Assembly (NCBI RefSeq): GCF_000173775.1
Contig: NZ_ACCD01000033.1
Span: forward strand, 1 to 42,350
DNA length: 42,350 bases
Direction of reading: 5' to 3'
From: Yersinia rohdei ATCC 43380
GTDB taxonomy: Bacteria; Pseudomonadota; Gammaproteobacteria; Enterobacterales; Enterobacteriaceae
Part shown: positions 1 through 8,684 of the stretch, in pieces
How the letters are laid out: every line of letters starts with the position of its first letter
Numbering within the stretch: position 1 is the stretch's first letter
The notes under the pieces: model-generated
Seen by the model: the letters and a program-made list of their open reading frames with translations, nothing else
Told to the model about the DNA's origin: nothing
The model's database searches: none
Position numbers and translations under genes: made by a program

Positions 1-83
<83 letters not shown>

Positions 84-107
84 TTTGGCTGCAATAGGGC
101 GGGAGTA

Positions 108-1799
108 TTAGTATTGCCAGTTCAGGTTAAAGCCGACGGTCACCGAGTCAGTTTTGAAACCATCGGGTTTCGACAAGGGTTTACCGGCAAACAGGTCATA
201 TTGGGTATGGAATACCTGGCCACGGACACCGACGACACTGCCCGCCAAGTGCTGACCCAGTAAATAAGGGTCGCTACGACCGCCGACTTCGCCATAATCC
301 ACGCCGACATACAGTTCATGCCCCGGTAGCGGGGTATACCAGCCGAAATCATTGCGCACTGTCCAGCCGCGGTCGGCATTGAGGGTGCGCTCACCATCAA
401 ACCCGCGCACCGTCCAGCGGCCACCAATAGAGAACTGATCCTGTGGCGTTAGCGGGGTATTGGAGGCCTGACGTTGGTATTGCAGGTTGTAATGGAAGTT
501 TTGTTTTTGAATGACAAAAGGAATATCCAGCTGCGCATTCAACCGTAGAATTTTGCTCAGCGCGGTGGCCTCGCCAAAATATTCTTCCTGTGCGGGCATC
601 GCGCCAAACCAGCGAGTGCCGCGCTGGTAACTGATACCCGCATCCAGTGTGGCTTGTGAGATAAAATGGCGATGTTGCAGCCCAACGCGCCAGGCTGAGG
701 TGCGGCGGCGCTGTACTTCTACTTCAGTATCATTGATATAGTTTTTCGACGAGCGGGTCAGCACATCATAGGTGAGGGTGGTTTTCTGGCTGGCATTGCG
801 GTGTAACAGGCGGCTGAGTTGCAGTGAGACATTTTCACTGTCTCCACGATAGCTGTAGTCGCCATTCAGGCCAGCGATGGTTTGGTGATAGTCATAACTG
901 CTGGCGGTCAGCCCCAGAGTCCAATAACCGAACGGCAGCGAGTAATGGCCAGTCAGGTTATTGGTGCCTTTCTCTCCGCGACTTTTTAATGAGCCACCGG
1001 CAGAGACATAAAATAGGTCACTTAGGGATAACGGATTATCCAGAAATAAGGTCGCGCCGCCTTGATAGCGGCCAGTGCTGCGGGTGCCGGAGTCATCGAG
1101 AGAGGCCGCCAGCCGCCACATTTTGCTCTGCTGCCAGCGCAGGGCGATATCGGTTTCACCGGGCGCATCCCCTGGGATCAATTCCATACTGGCTTGTACC
1201 GTGGGAACCCGCTGTAAATTCTCCAGTCCTTGCTCAATATCACGTAAATCCAACAGGTTACCGGGGCGGGCGGGGAAGGCGCTGAACAACGTGACATGGT
1301 GGTCACTGTCTGGCGTCAACTTTACATCGCGAATTTTCCCAGGGACGATTTGCAGGGCTAATGTGCCGCTTTTTAAATCTTGTTGCGGGGCCAGAACACG
1401 GGTGGTGACATAGCCATGATCAATTAGACGATTTTGCAATTGGCTCATCAGCAGGTTAATCCCTTTACCGCCCAGACACTGGCCCTGAGCCTGGTCAGCA
1501 ATGCGCTGGAGCGGTAACCAATGGGGTAATGGCGCATGCCCACTGAGTGTTATTTGATTAATAGTGAAGCAGGGGGTTTCTACCGGAAAGGTGATACGGC
1601 CCACAGACGCCGGTGGTGGAGATAAACGCACATCAGGTGTCGGTGGAGCCAGCTGTTCTTCCAGTGCCCGTTGCCGTTCCTGTTGATGAATAGTTTGCTG
1701 TTGAGTCGGTATTATTTCCGCGCTATAACTTACCGGTGAAATAACCAGTAGCGGAAATGATAAACCTATAATAAATCGAGAATAACCGGAACGCAGCAC
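108..1799 (-). CDS. TpsB/FhaC-type two-partner secretion outer-membrane transporter
   Basis: A 563-residue protein of the ShlB/FhaC/HecB family, Omp85-related beta-barrels that export a large TpsA exoprotein across the outer membrane. Residues 1-27 are a signal peptide ending in SYSA. A Gln/Pro-rich linker follows, then a POTRA region from about residue 75 to 150, then a barrel of about 350 residues. VRGF at residues 464-467 corresponds to the conserved L6-loop motif of TpsB proteins. The protein ends in aromatic Tyr, as usual for barrel proteins. The start is GTG at 1799, preceded by AAGGA at a spacing of about 8. An out-of-frame ATG at 1806 shares this ribosome site. The cognate TpsA would be expected downstream, left of position 1. 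A haemolysin or adhesin partner cannot be told apart from this gene alone. Confidence 0.88.
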   Translation of the reverse strand: MLRSGYSRFIIGLSFPLLVISPVSYSAEIIPTQQQTIHQQERQRALEEQLAPPTPDVRLSPPPASVGRITFPVETPCFTINQITLSGHAPLPHWLPLQRIADQAQGQCLGGKGINLLMSQLQNRLIDHGYVTTRVLAPQQDLKSGTLALQIVPGKIRDVKLTPDSDHHVTLFSAFPARPGNLLDLRDIEQGLENLQRVPTVQASMELIPGDAPGETDIALRWQQSKMWRLAASLDDSGTRSTGRYQGGATLFLDNPLSLSDLFYVSAGGSLKSRGEKGTNNLTGHYSLPFGYWTLGLTASSYDYHQTIAGLNGDYSYRGDSENVSLQLSRLLHRNASQKTTLTYDVLTRSSKNYINDTEVEVQRRRTSAWRVGLQHRHFISQATLDAGISYQRGTRWFGAMPAQEEYFGEATALSKILRLNAQLDIPFVIQKQNFHYNLQYQRQASNTPLTPQDQFSIGGRWTVRGFDGERTLNADRGWTVRNDFGWYTPLPGHELYVGVDYGEVGGRSDPYLLGQHLAGSVVGVRGQVFHTQYDLFAGKPLSKPDGFKTDSVTVGFNLNWQY

Positions 1800-2039
1800 A
1801 GAACATATCCTTATATGCCCTGTAGGGGCAGATAATATTATAATAAAATTATTTTGGGCATTATGCCTGCGGTAAGGTTATTTTCAACATGTTTTTTAAT
1901 TCTTATTAAAATATGGGAATAATACTTTTGTTTGTATGAAATATCGTACGGGAAGGGGTTTGTTGTGGGAAATATCTTATATTTATATTATTTTCCAAGT
2001 ATTAAATAAAAGTAAGATGTTGATAATTATTGCCATAAG

Positions 2040-2063
2040 TAATATGCCCCTCACCGGAGGGGC
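2040..2063 (-). terminator. Hairpin downstream of the autotransporter gene
   Basis: A perfect 7-bp stem, gcccctc/gaggggc (2046-2052 and 2057-2063), with a 4-base loop lies about 9 bases after the autotransporter stop codon. The T tract that should follow on the minus strand is weak, so it may end transcription only partly, or mainly stabilise the 3' end. Confidence 0.5.
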
Positions 2064-2071
2064 GGAAAATA

Positions 2072-4018
2072 TTAGAACTTAAGACGAAAGCCAATATTAG
2101 CTGTTATCGGTGTTTCAATTTTGGAACCATTGAGATAATCCACTTCAGCAAAAATGGAGGAGTTTCTGGCTACTCTGGCATCAATACCCACACCATATTT
2201 ACCGACATTACCGGAAAAGTTATTATCGAAGCCAATACCATTAATTGCTACAGCATTGTTTTTTATAAACTCACGGGCAATAGCCAGTTTAATATAAGGT
2301 TTAACTGCTATTTGATTCAGGGTATAAGAGGCCGCCAATATTGTACCTAACTCAGCTTGCGCACTGTCCGCTTTCGCTACATCGGCGGTCATACCATTAC
2401 TGAGAGTATAATTTACGCTACCAATACGTGAATAACTCACTTTGCCATAGGGTTCCAGTGCCAGATTAGAATAAACAGGCAGCTGGTAACCACTTTCGAC
2501 CGAAGCGGTAAGCGCATTCTGGCTGTATTCCGTCTGTGCGTTTTGAACACTTAACTCATTATTAAAACGGTTAGCTTTCAATACGCTATCAATATAAAAG
2601 CCACTTTTATCCAGATAGGTCAGATACAGACCGCCGCTGTAACTGCGAATATCACCCTTTGTCTCGGCGCGGTGAGTGGCTTTGACATCAGATGAACTGT
2701 AGCCCGTAAATGCCCCAACCAGTACATTACCCCGGCTCAATCCCAGTTGCTTATCTGCCCCAATTTCCATACCACTTAAGGTATTCTTGAAAGCGGTATT
2801 TATATGGTCAGACAACCGGCTATCATCGGTAAGATAACGAGCCCAAACACCGACGCTGCCATCAATATCTGTTTTTAATTCCCCTTGACGTTGGCGCAAT
2901 GTACTTAATTCCACGTTCAGAATATGCCGTGGTGCCGCCGCCATATTCAGCACCCCTTGTGCGGCAGAACTGAGTACTGGAGCGGCTATATCTTGTGTTA
3001 TTCCGGGGAGGTCAGCGACATTGTTGGCCAAATACCAATCAGTGCTACCATTGGTTTCTTCGCTGTATAATCTGTATTGGTAGACACCTAAATCCACCAC
3101 GCCGCCAGCATTCAGTAAACTGAATTGGGCATTACCACTATTCACATGCACTAATGCCAGGCTGCTGGCAGATTGCGGTTCTTTACCGCTGTCCTTGACT
3201 GTAATACCAAAGCGGCCGCTAGCCTGCTGAGAGACATTAATAAAATCCCCGGCATTGCTGGCAAGCTGGGTTGTCATGCCAAAATTACCCTGACCAGACA
3301 GATTTTCTATCTCCAGCCGGTTAAATTGCCCAGCGGAAGAATAGGACATCAAATTAATATCCCCCCCTTGCAGAGTTACATTATTGATTCGGGTAACCAG
3401 TACTGGCCCCATGGTTTCAGGGGCCGGGATCATGGAATTAGATATTCCTATCCATGAAGGGCCAATTTCGACCAGGCCCGCCACATTGAGGTTTTCAATC
3501 ATCACATTGGCAGGCTGTACCGGGTTATGGGTGGTCACGTCGGTGGTATATAAATCATTATTGGTAATAAAAAGTTCCGCCCCCGCCGCGATATTGAGGT
3601 AGCCTTTAGACTGGCTATTGAGTCCCAGACTCATATGTCCGCCCGCATTAATCTGGCTATTTATCACGGTGCCCGCCATTTTAACCTCAAGCAACCCGCC
3701 CTGATTAACAACAGTGTCGGTCGCCAAAGCCCCCTCAACCTGCATCCAGCCAGCATAATCAACGGTCGTGTTATTGGCTGTGCCAGCACTGATGAGCTTA
3801 TTGACAGTAATCCTGGATCTTGACATTACTCCATTAATATCACGGCCATAAACCCGCCCATTATTAATCACCCCACCGTCACGCACTGTCTGGTTGCCAC
3901 TCGTGATAACTTCATTGTCGACGGTTATTCCCACAACATTCGGTGTATAAGCCAATACCTGAGCAGGTAAAGTGAATAAAGATAGACTGATAGCACCGGC
4001 CAATAATGTTTTGTCCAT
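2072..4018 (-). CDS. Classical (type Va) autotransporter, pertactin-like passenger
   Basis: A 648-residue surface protein. Residues 1-23 form a signal peptide ending in VLA. The passenger (about 24-388) is rich in Gly, Asn, Val and Thr with repeating GGxxN-type turns, typical of the right-handed beta-helix of pertactin/AIDA-like adhesins. The beta-domain (about 389-648) begins at GVWARY, has alternating amphipathic strands and ends in ANIGFRLKF, with the terminal Phe recognised by the BAM complex. The start has GAGG about 6 bases upstream. The passenger has no serine-protease GDSGS motif and almost no Cys, so adhesin or biofilm roles are more likely than protease. The ligand is unknown. It is on the same strand as the TpsB gene downstream, with a 272-base gap and a hairpin between, so they are probably separate transcripts. 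Confidence 0.88.
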   Translation of the reverse strand: MDKTLLAGAISLSLFTLPAQVLAYTPNVVGITVDNEVITSGNQTVRDGGVINNGRVYGRDINGVMSRSRITVNKLISAGTANNTTVDYAGWMQVEGALATDTVVNQGGLLEVKMAGTVINSQINAGGHMSLGLNSQSKGYLNIAAGAELFITNNDLYTTDVTTHNPVQPANVMIENLNVAGLVEIGPSWIGISNSMIPAPETMGPVLVTRINNVTLQGGDINLMSYSSAGQFNRLEIENLSGQGNFGMTTQLASNAGDFINVSQQASGRFGITVKDSGKEPQSASSLALVHVNSGNAQFSLLNAGGVVDLGVYQYRLYSEETNGSTDWYLANNVADLPGITQDIAAPVLSSAAQGVLNMAAAPRHILNVELSTLRQRQGELKTDIDGSVGVWARYLTDDSRLSDHINTAFKNTLSGMEIGADKQLGLSRGNVLVGAFTGYSSSDVKATHRAETKGDIRSYSGGLYLTYLDKSGFYIDSVLKANRFNNELSVQNAQTEYSQNALTASVESGYQLPVYSNLALEPYGKVSYSRIGSVNYTLSNGMTADVAKADSAQAELGTILAASYTLNQIAVKPYIKLAIAREFIKNNAVAINGIGFDNNFSGNVGKYGVGIDARVARNSSIFAEVDYLNGSKIETPITANIGFRLKF

Positions 4019-4744
4019 AAAACCTCAAGAATATTAAACGTAATGAAATGATGTAATATCGCTCATTGCCAAAAAAGATATACCGTCCTTGGAACGGTTT
4101 TAAAATTATGTTTATCAGTAGTGAGTTACATTGGGGATAAATACACAAGCACTTGGTTTACTAAGTATTAAGGGGGATATGCCTAAAGGTAATAATGCAT
4201 ATTTGTGTTTTATCCTGATAAAAATAGCACAGTTACTCTATGGGGTATAATAGGGCGAGAGCTGTTTTTGAGATATTGGTCGGCAAAAAAATAAACAGTG
4301 TTAATTATTAGCAAGAATAGTCTTATTATTTATTGAGACTATTCTTGAGTGGGTGGCACGTCTATTTGATCACAATAAGTGGGGTAATACAGAGGGTGGT
4401 AATTAATACTGTCAATATCTAGTGAAAACGGCAATGTTATAACCGAATAAGCGCGCTGTTTTCTTCATTCGACAAAACCGCTTTCCTGCAAGCTCAGTAT
4501 TTATATTGATTCGATAATAAAGCCGCGCTGACAACTGATCCAGTTCAGCATTTAGGTTCGATTGTCTCGCTCTTATCTGGTATCCCAGTACTGGGTGAGA
4601 GTAACCGGCCGCTTGTATTCTGATAAGTATTGCCGGTCGGTGACAGCCATTATGGGCTTAGGATATTAAGTAACACTAATGCCAGTAGCACGTAGCTCAG
4701 CATTTTACTGTGGTTGTTGGCAGAGGATGGCAGAATATAACCAG
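4019..4744. other. Long intergenic region upstream of the autotransporter
   Basis: No convincing gene was found. The region is AT-rich and must contain the autotransporter promoter. It holds a perfect 12-bp inverted repeat (4312-4323 and 4336-4347) and a perfect 12-bp palindrome, cccagtactggg (4584-4595). A hydrophobic minus-strand reading at about 4660-4800 lacks a start codon and ribosome site and was not called. Confidence 0.6.
4312..4347. repeat. Perfect 12-bp inverted repeat
   Basis: The arms caagaatagtct and agactattcttg pair perfectly across a 12-base AT-only loop region. No T tract follows on either strand, so this is not an obvious terminator. It lies about 300 bases upstream of the autotransporter start and could be an operator, a 5' UTR stem or a recombination remnant. 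Confidence 0.6.
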
Positions 4745-4771
4745 AAATTAAGAAACCCCCAAATAGGGGGG
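4745..4771 (-). terminator. Terminator-like hairpin after the small secreted protein gene
   Basis: The five-base-pair stem ccccc/ggggg (4756-4760 and 4766-4770) is followed on the minus strand by TTTCTTAATTTC. It lies 65 bases beyond the stop of the 51-residue gene, in the right orientation to end it. Confidence 0.5.
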
Positions 4772-4835
4772 TAACGGGTGTTAATGTAACTTGTTCTTAA
4801 CTGCCACACTCAATATAAGTGGCGCTGTTAGTTTA

Positions 4836-4991
4836 TTAGTTTTTTGCAGTCTGTCCTGCTGTGTTGGTGTTTTGGCCTTGGCTGATAGAATAGGTACCTT
4901 GATAGCTGTCATGGTCACCGATATTTGCCATTGAAACTGTTGGAGCTAAGATTGCTGCGATCAGTGCGAGTGCTGCGATGGTGGTTTTCAT
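4836..4991 (-). CDS. Small secreted or periplasmic protein, 51 residues
   Basis: The frame runs ATG to TAA. It encodes MKTTIAALALIAAILA, then a PTVSMA cleavage site (after about residue 22), then a mature part of about 29 residues rich in Gly, Ser, Thr, Asn and Gln (NIGDHDSYQGTYSISQGQ...). The signal peptide is textbook: Lys near the N-terminus, a hydrophobic core and AxA-like SMA. AGAGAA lies upstream at suitable spacing. A hairpin follows downstream, so it looks like a single-gene transcript, divergent from the ABC exporter. The mature part has no Cys and no motif I recognise, so the function is unknown. It is short enough to be missed by automatic annotation. Confidence 0.6.
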   Translation of the reverse strand: MKTTIAALALIAAILAPTVSMANIGDHDSYQGTYSISQGQNTNTAGQTAKN

Positions 4992-5231
4992 AATAAATTC
5001 TCTGTTGTTTGTTTATGTGAAAGCAGGTTGCTTTCGATAAGAGAAATGTTACTCCGATCACATAATTTGAATATCGAAGAGAATTGCTGATCTTGGTCAA
5101 AAAATATGAACAATATTCGCTATTAGTAAAAGATCTGAAATCGCCCGCCTGATTAGGCCATTACACTGATACGTGGCAGAATGTAAAAAAACAATGACAG
5201 CTATTTCACCTGAGATGACAAGTACCTAAAT

Positions 5232-7004
5232 ATGGATCGCTCCCGCTTATTGAAATTTCTCCTGCCTTACCTGTGGCCTAAAAATAACCTAAAACTACGT
5301 TATTACTTGATTGCTGCCGTCATATTTATGGTGGCATCTAAGGTCAGTACAACATTTGTCCCGCTCGCCTATAAGGCTATGGTTGACACATTAAGCAGCG
5401 ATAGCGCCAAGATGATGGCGATTCCAATCGGATTTATTGTTGCTTATGGGGTAGCGAGAATTAGCGCCTCTTTATTTGAAGAGCTGCGCAACGTCATGTT
5501 TATACATATCAGCCAAAATGCAACTCGGTTGCTCGGCTTGCGCGTATTTAAACAATTGCATGAGCTTAGTTTGCGTTTTCATTTAGACCGACAAACGGGC
5601 GGATTATCTTTATCTATTGAGCGTGGAACACAAGCGGTAGCTACAGTTCTTTCGCGTTTGCTGTTTTCGATCTTCCCCATTTTATTTGAGATAACTTTAG
5701 TCTCTTTAATTATGTGGCACTTGTTAGATGGCTGGTTTGCACTAGCCATTCTGGTGACAGTGGCATGTTATATCCTGTTTACCGTAATAGCTGTGAGTTG
5801 GCGAATCCGTTTTCGGCGAGCGCTAAATCAAGCCAATGCGGATGCCAATACCAAATCTATCGACAGCTTGATAAATTATGAAACGGTAAAGTATTTTGGT
5901 AATGAGGAGTTTGAAGCACAGCGCTTCAATACCTCTCGGCAACTCTATGAATATGCAGCGATAAAAAATCAATTCAGTTTTACTGCACTAAGTCTGGGGC
6001 AAACAGCAATTATCTCTGTTGGGCTGGTTGTTATGATGGCTATGGCGGCGAAAGGGATCACGCAAGGTCATATGACCATCGGTGATTTTGTGTTGGTAAA
6101 CGCCTATCTTCTCCAGTTGTATCAGCCGCTCAATTTCTTTGGGTTTATTTATTCAGAGATCCGGCAGGCATTAATTGATATGGAGAACATGCTCGACTTA
6201 TTGATGGTTAAGAAAGAAATTACAGATTGTCCTGATGCTCCATCATTACATCTCACTCAAGGTGAAGTACATTTTGATTCAGTCAGTTTTGGTTATGATC
6301 CGCGTAGGCCTATTTTAAATAAAGTGAGCTTTACTATTCCTGCGGGTAAAACTGTGGCGGTAGTCGGTGCCTCGGGTGCCGGTAAATCGACACTTGCTCG
6401 TCTACTGTTTCGTTTTTACGATGTGACCGGTGGCGCGATTTATATTGATGGTCAGGATATCCGCAATGTAACTCAGTCGAGTCTGCGCGCAGCTATTGGT
6501 ATTGTGCCGCAAGATACCGTGCTATTTAACGATACGCTGCGTTATAACATTGCCTATGGTAGAACTTCTTCCAGTTTTTCCGAGATAGAGCGCGCCGCAA
6601 AGCTTGCACATATTCATGATTTTATCATGAGCTTGCCCGACGGCTATGACACCAGGGTAGGGGAGCGAGGGCTTAAGTTATCCGGTGGCGAGAAACAGCG
6701 GGTAGCAATTGCACGTACTATTTTGAAGAACCCAGCCATTTTAGTTTTTGATGAGGCTACCAGTGCATTGGATACACATACTGAACGTGAAATTCAAGCA
6801 CACCTGCGGGAAGTCAGCCGCGACCATACCACATTGGTAATTGCTCATCGTTTATCCACCATCATTGATGCTGATGAAATTCTCGTGATGGAAGCAGGTG
6901 AGATTGTTGAACGTGGCCGTCATGAGACATTATTATTGAGCAATGGCAGATATTCAGCCATGTGGAAAAATCAATATCATGAAGAAGAGCAACCCGTTGA
7001 GTGA
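5232..7004 (+). CDS. ABC transporter, ATM1/HMT1-type half-transporter (permease fused to ATPase)
   Basis: A 590-residue exporter. An N-terminal type-1 exporter membrane domain (about residues 20-310, six hydrophobic segments) is fused to an ATPase domain (about 345-575). The ATPase has Walker A GASGAGKST, the Q-loop GIVPQDT, signature LSGGEKQR, Walker B ILVFDEATSALD and switch His in VIAHRLST. The motif NYETVKYFGNE in the membrane domain is typical of the ATM1/HMT1 family, which exports glutathione- or sulfur-linked compounds, or metals in some bacteria. It should act as a homodimer in the inner membrane. The ribosome site before ATG 5232 is weak. No partner gene adjoins it, so the substrate cannot be inferred. 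It is not MsbA, which has a different N-terminus and context. Confidence 0.85.
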   Translation: MDRSRLLKFLLPYLWPKNNLKLRYYLIAAVIFMVASKVSTTFVPLAYKAMVDTLSSDSAKMMAIPIGFIVAYGVARISASLFEELRNVMFIHISQNATRLLGLRVFKQLHELSLRFHLDRQTGGLSLSIERGTQAVATVLSRLLFSIFPILFEITLVSLIMWHLLDGWFALAILVTVACYILFTVIAVSWRIRFRRALNQANADANTKSIDSLINYETVKYFGNEEFEAQRFNTSRQLYEYAAIKNQFSFTALSLGQTAIISVGLVVMMAMAAKGITQGHMTIGDFVLVNAYLLQLYQPLNFFGFIYSEIRQALIDMENMLDLLMVKKEITDCPDAPSLHLTQGEVHFDSVSFGYDPRRPILNKVSFTIPAGKTVAVVGASGAGKSTLARLLFRFYDVTGGAIYIDGQDIRNVTQSSLRAAIGIVPQDTVLFNDTLRYNIAYGRTSSSFSEIERAAKLAHIHDFIMSLPDGYDTRVGERGLKLSGGEKQRVAIARTILKNPAILVFDEATSALDTHTEREIQAHLREVSRDHTTLVIAHRLSTIIDADEILVMEAGEIVERGRHETLLLSNGRYSAMWKNQYHEEEQPVE

Positions 7005-7020
7005 CGTGCTGCCCAAGCAG

Positions 7021-7308
7021 CTATTCAAAGGAATGCATCATAATAAAAGTGCATTCCTTACGCTGGTATTGGTTTATTTGCGGTACTAATTGTCTGAAGT
7101 GCGTTGTCGCGCAGTGGGTATCCAAAGCAGCTTGGTCTGGCCACTCCTCAATAAAAATAAAGTGGCCAGGATCTTTATGGTCGATAAATAAATCATAGGA
7201 AATACAAAGCGGTTCAAGTTTTGTTTGCGCCACTAACTCTTTATAAAGTGGCATAACATCACTGACATGCTCCGGTTTTATAAAATCTTGAGCAATAACT
7301 TTTAGCAT
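7021..7308 (-). CDS. Antibiotic-biosynthesis-monooxygenase (ABM) domain protein, YgiN/LsrG-like
   Basis: A 95-residue single-domain ferredoxin-fold protein. MLKVIAQDFIKPEHVS, then CISYDLFIDHKDPGHF, then FIEEWPDQAALDTH and HFRQL match the pattern of ABM-domain proteins: an N-terminal beta strand, the conserved xxEW(xD)xxAxxxH segment and a C-terminal helix. Members include quinol monooxygenase YgiN and the AI-2-degrading LsrG. The exact substrate is unknown. The gene is convergent with the ABC exporter, with 16 bases between stops. The full domain length is present. Confidence 0.75.
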   Translation of the reverse strand: MLKVIAQDFIKPEHVSDVMPLYKELVAQTKLEPLCISYDLFIDHKDPGHFIFIEEWPDQAALDTHCATTHFRQLVPQINQYQRKECTFIMMHSFE

Positions 7309-7322
7309 AAATTTAGCTACCC

Positions 7323-7397
7323 TTAAGCTCCGGTAAAGTGATTGTAAGCAAATACCGCCAGCGCTATAGCTATCATAACTATTGTTATTTTTCTCAT
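7323..7397 (-). CDS. Candidate 24-residue membrane microprotein
   Basis: The short frame MRKITIVMIAIALAVFAYNH plus FTGA and a stop encodes one hydrophobic helix with positive residues at the N-terminus, the pattern of single-span small membrane proteins. ACGGAC-like bases precede the ATG. It ends 15 bases before the ABM gene start, on the same strand, so the two may be cotranscribed. The evidence is only composition, start site and position; a chance frame is possible. Confidence 0.35.
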   Translation of the reverse strand: MRKITIVMIAIALAVFAYNHFTGA

Positions 7398-7706
7398 TTT
7401 GTCCGTTCTCGTTATATCGCTATCTTTTCCAATGTACAGGGTTATCACTGGCCTGAAACATGAAATCTATTAGGGATGTATGGTTAATGTTTGATTGGTT
7501 GCTAAAGAAGATAACGGAAAGTCAGCTAAAAAACACCGTCAGTAACAAAATATCTGTGAAGATCTAACTCTAATGAAATCAACAACAGACTTAAATTTGG
7601 GTTTTCCTGCAGTAATTAATCCTGTACAAGTTGATTTTTGTCGCTACTTTAAGATAATAACTTGTGTTATTGTTTTTATCGTGCTAAGCCGCATGAGGAG
7701 GTTAAC
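7398..7706. other. Intergenic region between two small genes
   Basis: It holds divergent promoters by position. One 35-codon frame (7460-7567, plus strand, starting MKSIRDVWLMFDWLL) is open but lacks a clear ribosome site and was not called as a gene. Nothing else was recognised. Confidence 0.4.
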
Positions 7707-7901
7707 ATGTCAGCACTTGAGAAGCTTGTTTCAGTCTATTGCCATACCAGCCTGGACTTTGTGGCATCCACGGTTGCTTTTATGGAAAACCAAAAAAAGA
7801 AAATTAATGTTGATCAAATTGAAGCCAAACTGTCGCCGGATGAATGCAATTTCTTCCGGGATAGATTAGCTCATTATAGAGATATCTATCGGCCATTATA
7901 A
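7707..7901 (+). CDS. Small hypothetical protein, 64 residues
   Basis: The ATG at 7707 is preceded by a near-perfect AGGAGG at a spacing of 6, which decides the start against the longer frame from 7662. The product, MSALEKLVSVYCHTSLDFVA and onward, is soluble and predicted largely helical, with a basic QKKKINVDQIEAKLS stretch and an acidic/aromatic C-terminus (RDRLAHYRDIYRPL). I do not recognise the family. Its size and charge pattern would fit a small regulator or adaptor, but this is inference. A strong hairpin follows at 7934-7959. Confidence 0.65.
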   Translation: MSALEKLVSVYCHTSLDFVASTVAFMENQKKKINVDQIEAKLSPDECNFFRDRLAHYRDIYRPL

Positions 7902-7933
7902 TTTGGTGGTTAGCGTATCAACATTATTAATTA

Positions 7934-7959
7934 AGTAAGCCGCCGAAGAGCGGCTTACT
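7934..7959. terminator. Bidirectional hairpin between convergent genes
   Basis: A perfect 10-bp stem, agtaagccgc/gcggcttact (7934-7943 and 7950-7959), with a 6-base loop lies between the convergent 64-residue gene and the TOBE gene. T tracts are short on both sides. Confidence 0.6.
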
Positions 7960-8008
7960 CTATCTTGATGTATTTCCATGTGAAAATACAAAATTAAAAC
8001 AATTATCT

Positions 8009-8440
8009 TCAGGGCTTTTGGGTTGCAATAATCACACTTGATGCTTTAAATAACGCAGTGACTTCACTCCCTATCGATAAAGCCATTTCTTCCAGACTTT
8101 CATTGGTAATCACAGAGATAAGTGCCAGCCCATTTTTAGTAACTACTTGAACTGTAGAGTTTATTGCACCTTCTGTGATGGCATCTACTTTACCGATAAA
8201 TTGGTTACGAGCAGAGAAATTCAAACCACAATCCAATGAGGCTAAAATAACCCAAGGCGCTTTTATCAACGCGATTGCGGGTTTACCGACTGCCAGCCCC
8301 AATGCTTTGCAGCTAGTTTTGGTAATAACAGTGGTGAGCTTTTCGCCACCGTTTAAAGATAGGACTACCTCATCATTGACCGAGCCTTCAACAATGGAAT
8401 GTACTGTTCCAGCTAATTGATTTCGTGCGGAGATAGACAT
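8009..8440 (-). CDS. Tandem TOBE-domain (molbindin-like) protein
   Basis: A 143-residue protein made of two TOBE/Mop repeats (about 1-69 and 73-141). Each opens with the SARNQ(L/F)xGxV motif, and each contains VxxxGxxxLxxxIT and an AL(I/F)KAxxVI(L/I)A end. Di-Mop proteins bind molybdate or tungstate as oligomers and serve as cytoplasmic stores, or form the C-terminal part of ModC/ModE. Here it stands alone, without a DNA-binding or ATPase domain. The start has AGGGA 8 bases upstream. No mod transport genes are adjacent. Confidence 0.85.
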   Translation of the reverse strand: MSISARNQLAGTVHSIVEGSVNDEVVLSLNGGEKLTTVITKTSCKALGLAVGKPAIALIKAPWVILASLDCGLNFSARNQFIGKVDAITEGAINSTVQVVTKNGLALISVITNESLEEMALSIGSEVTALFKASSVIIATQKP

Positions 8441-8684
8441 CTTATTCCCTCATGACTATGTCATATTGAATTAGAGTCAGCTAAGACACCGACTCGAAAT
8501 GTTATTTGACCAAATACCCGCATCGGAGTACAGGCATGACTTATGTGGATCACATAATAAAAATGCACATGTGCAACTGGTCACAATATGCCTCTTATTT
8601 TTACTGACCGACTGCCTTTGTTGCTCATAAAACGTTCAAATCAGCTAAGATTAAAATAGGCAATTCACTGAAGGTGGGGCCTAT

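Noticed and set aside
4660-4800. Hydrophobic minus-strand reading (...FLISGYILPSSANNHSKM...) next to the small secreted protein gene
   Set aside because: No start codon at the 5' end of the open stretch and no ribosome site before its only internal ATG; it also runs through the terminator-like hairpin.
7460-7567. 35-codon plus-strand frame starting MKSIRDVWLMFDWLL
   Set aside because: The start lacks a ribosome site and no other evidence supports translation.
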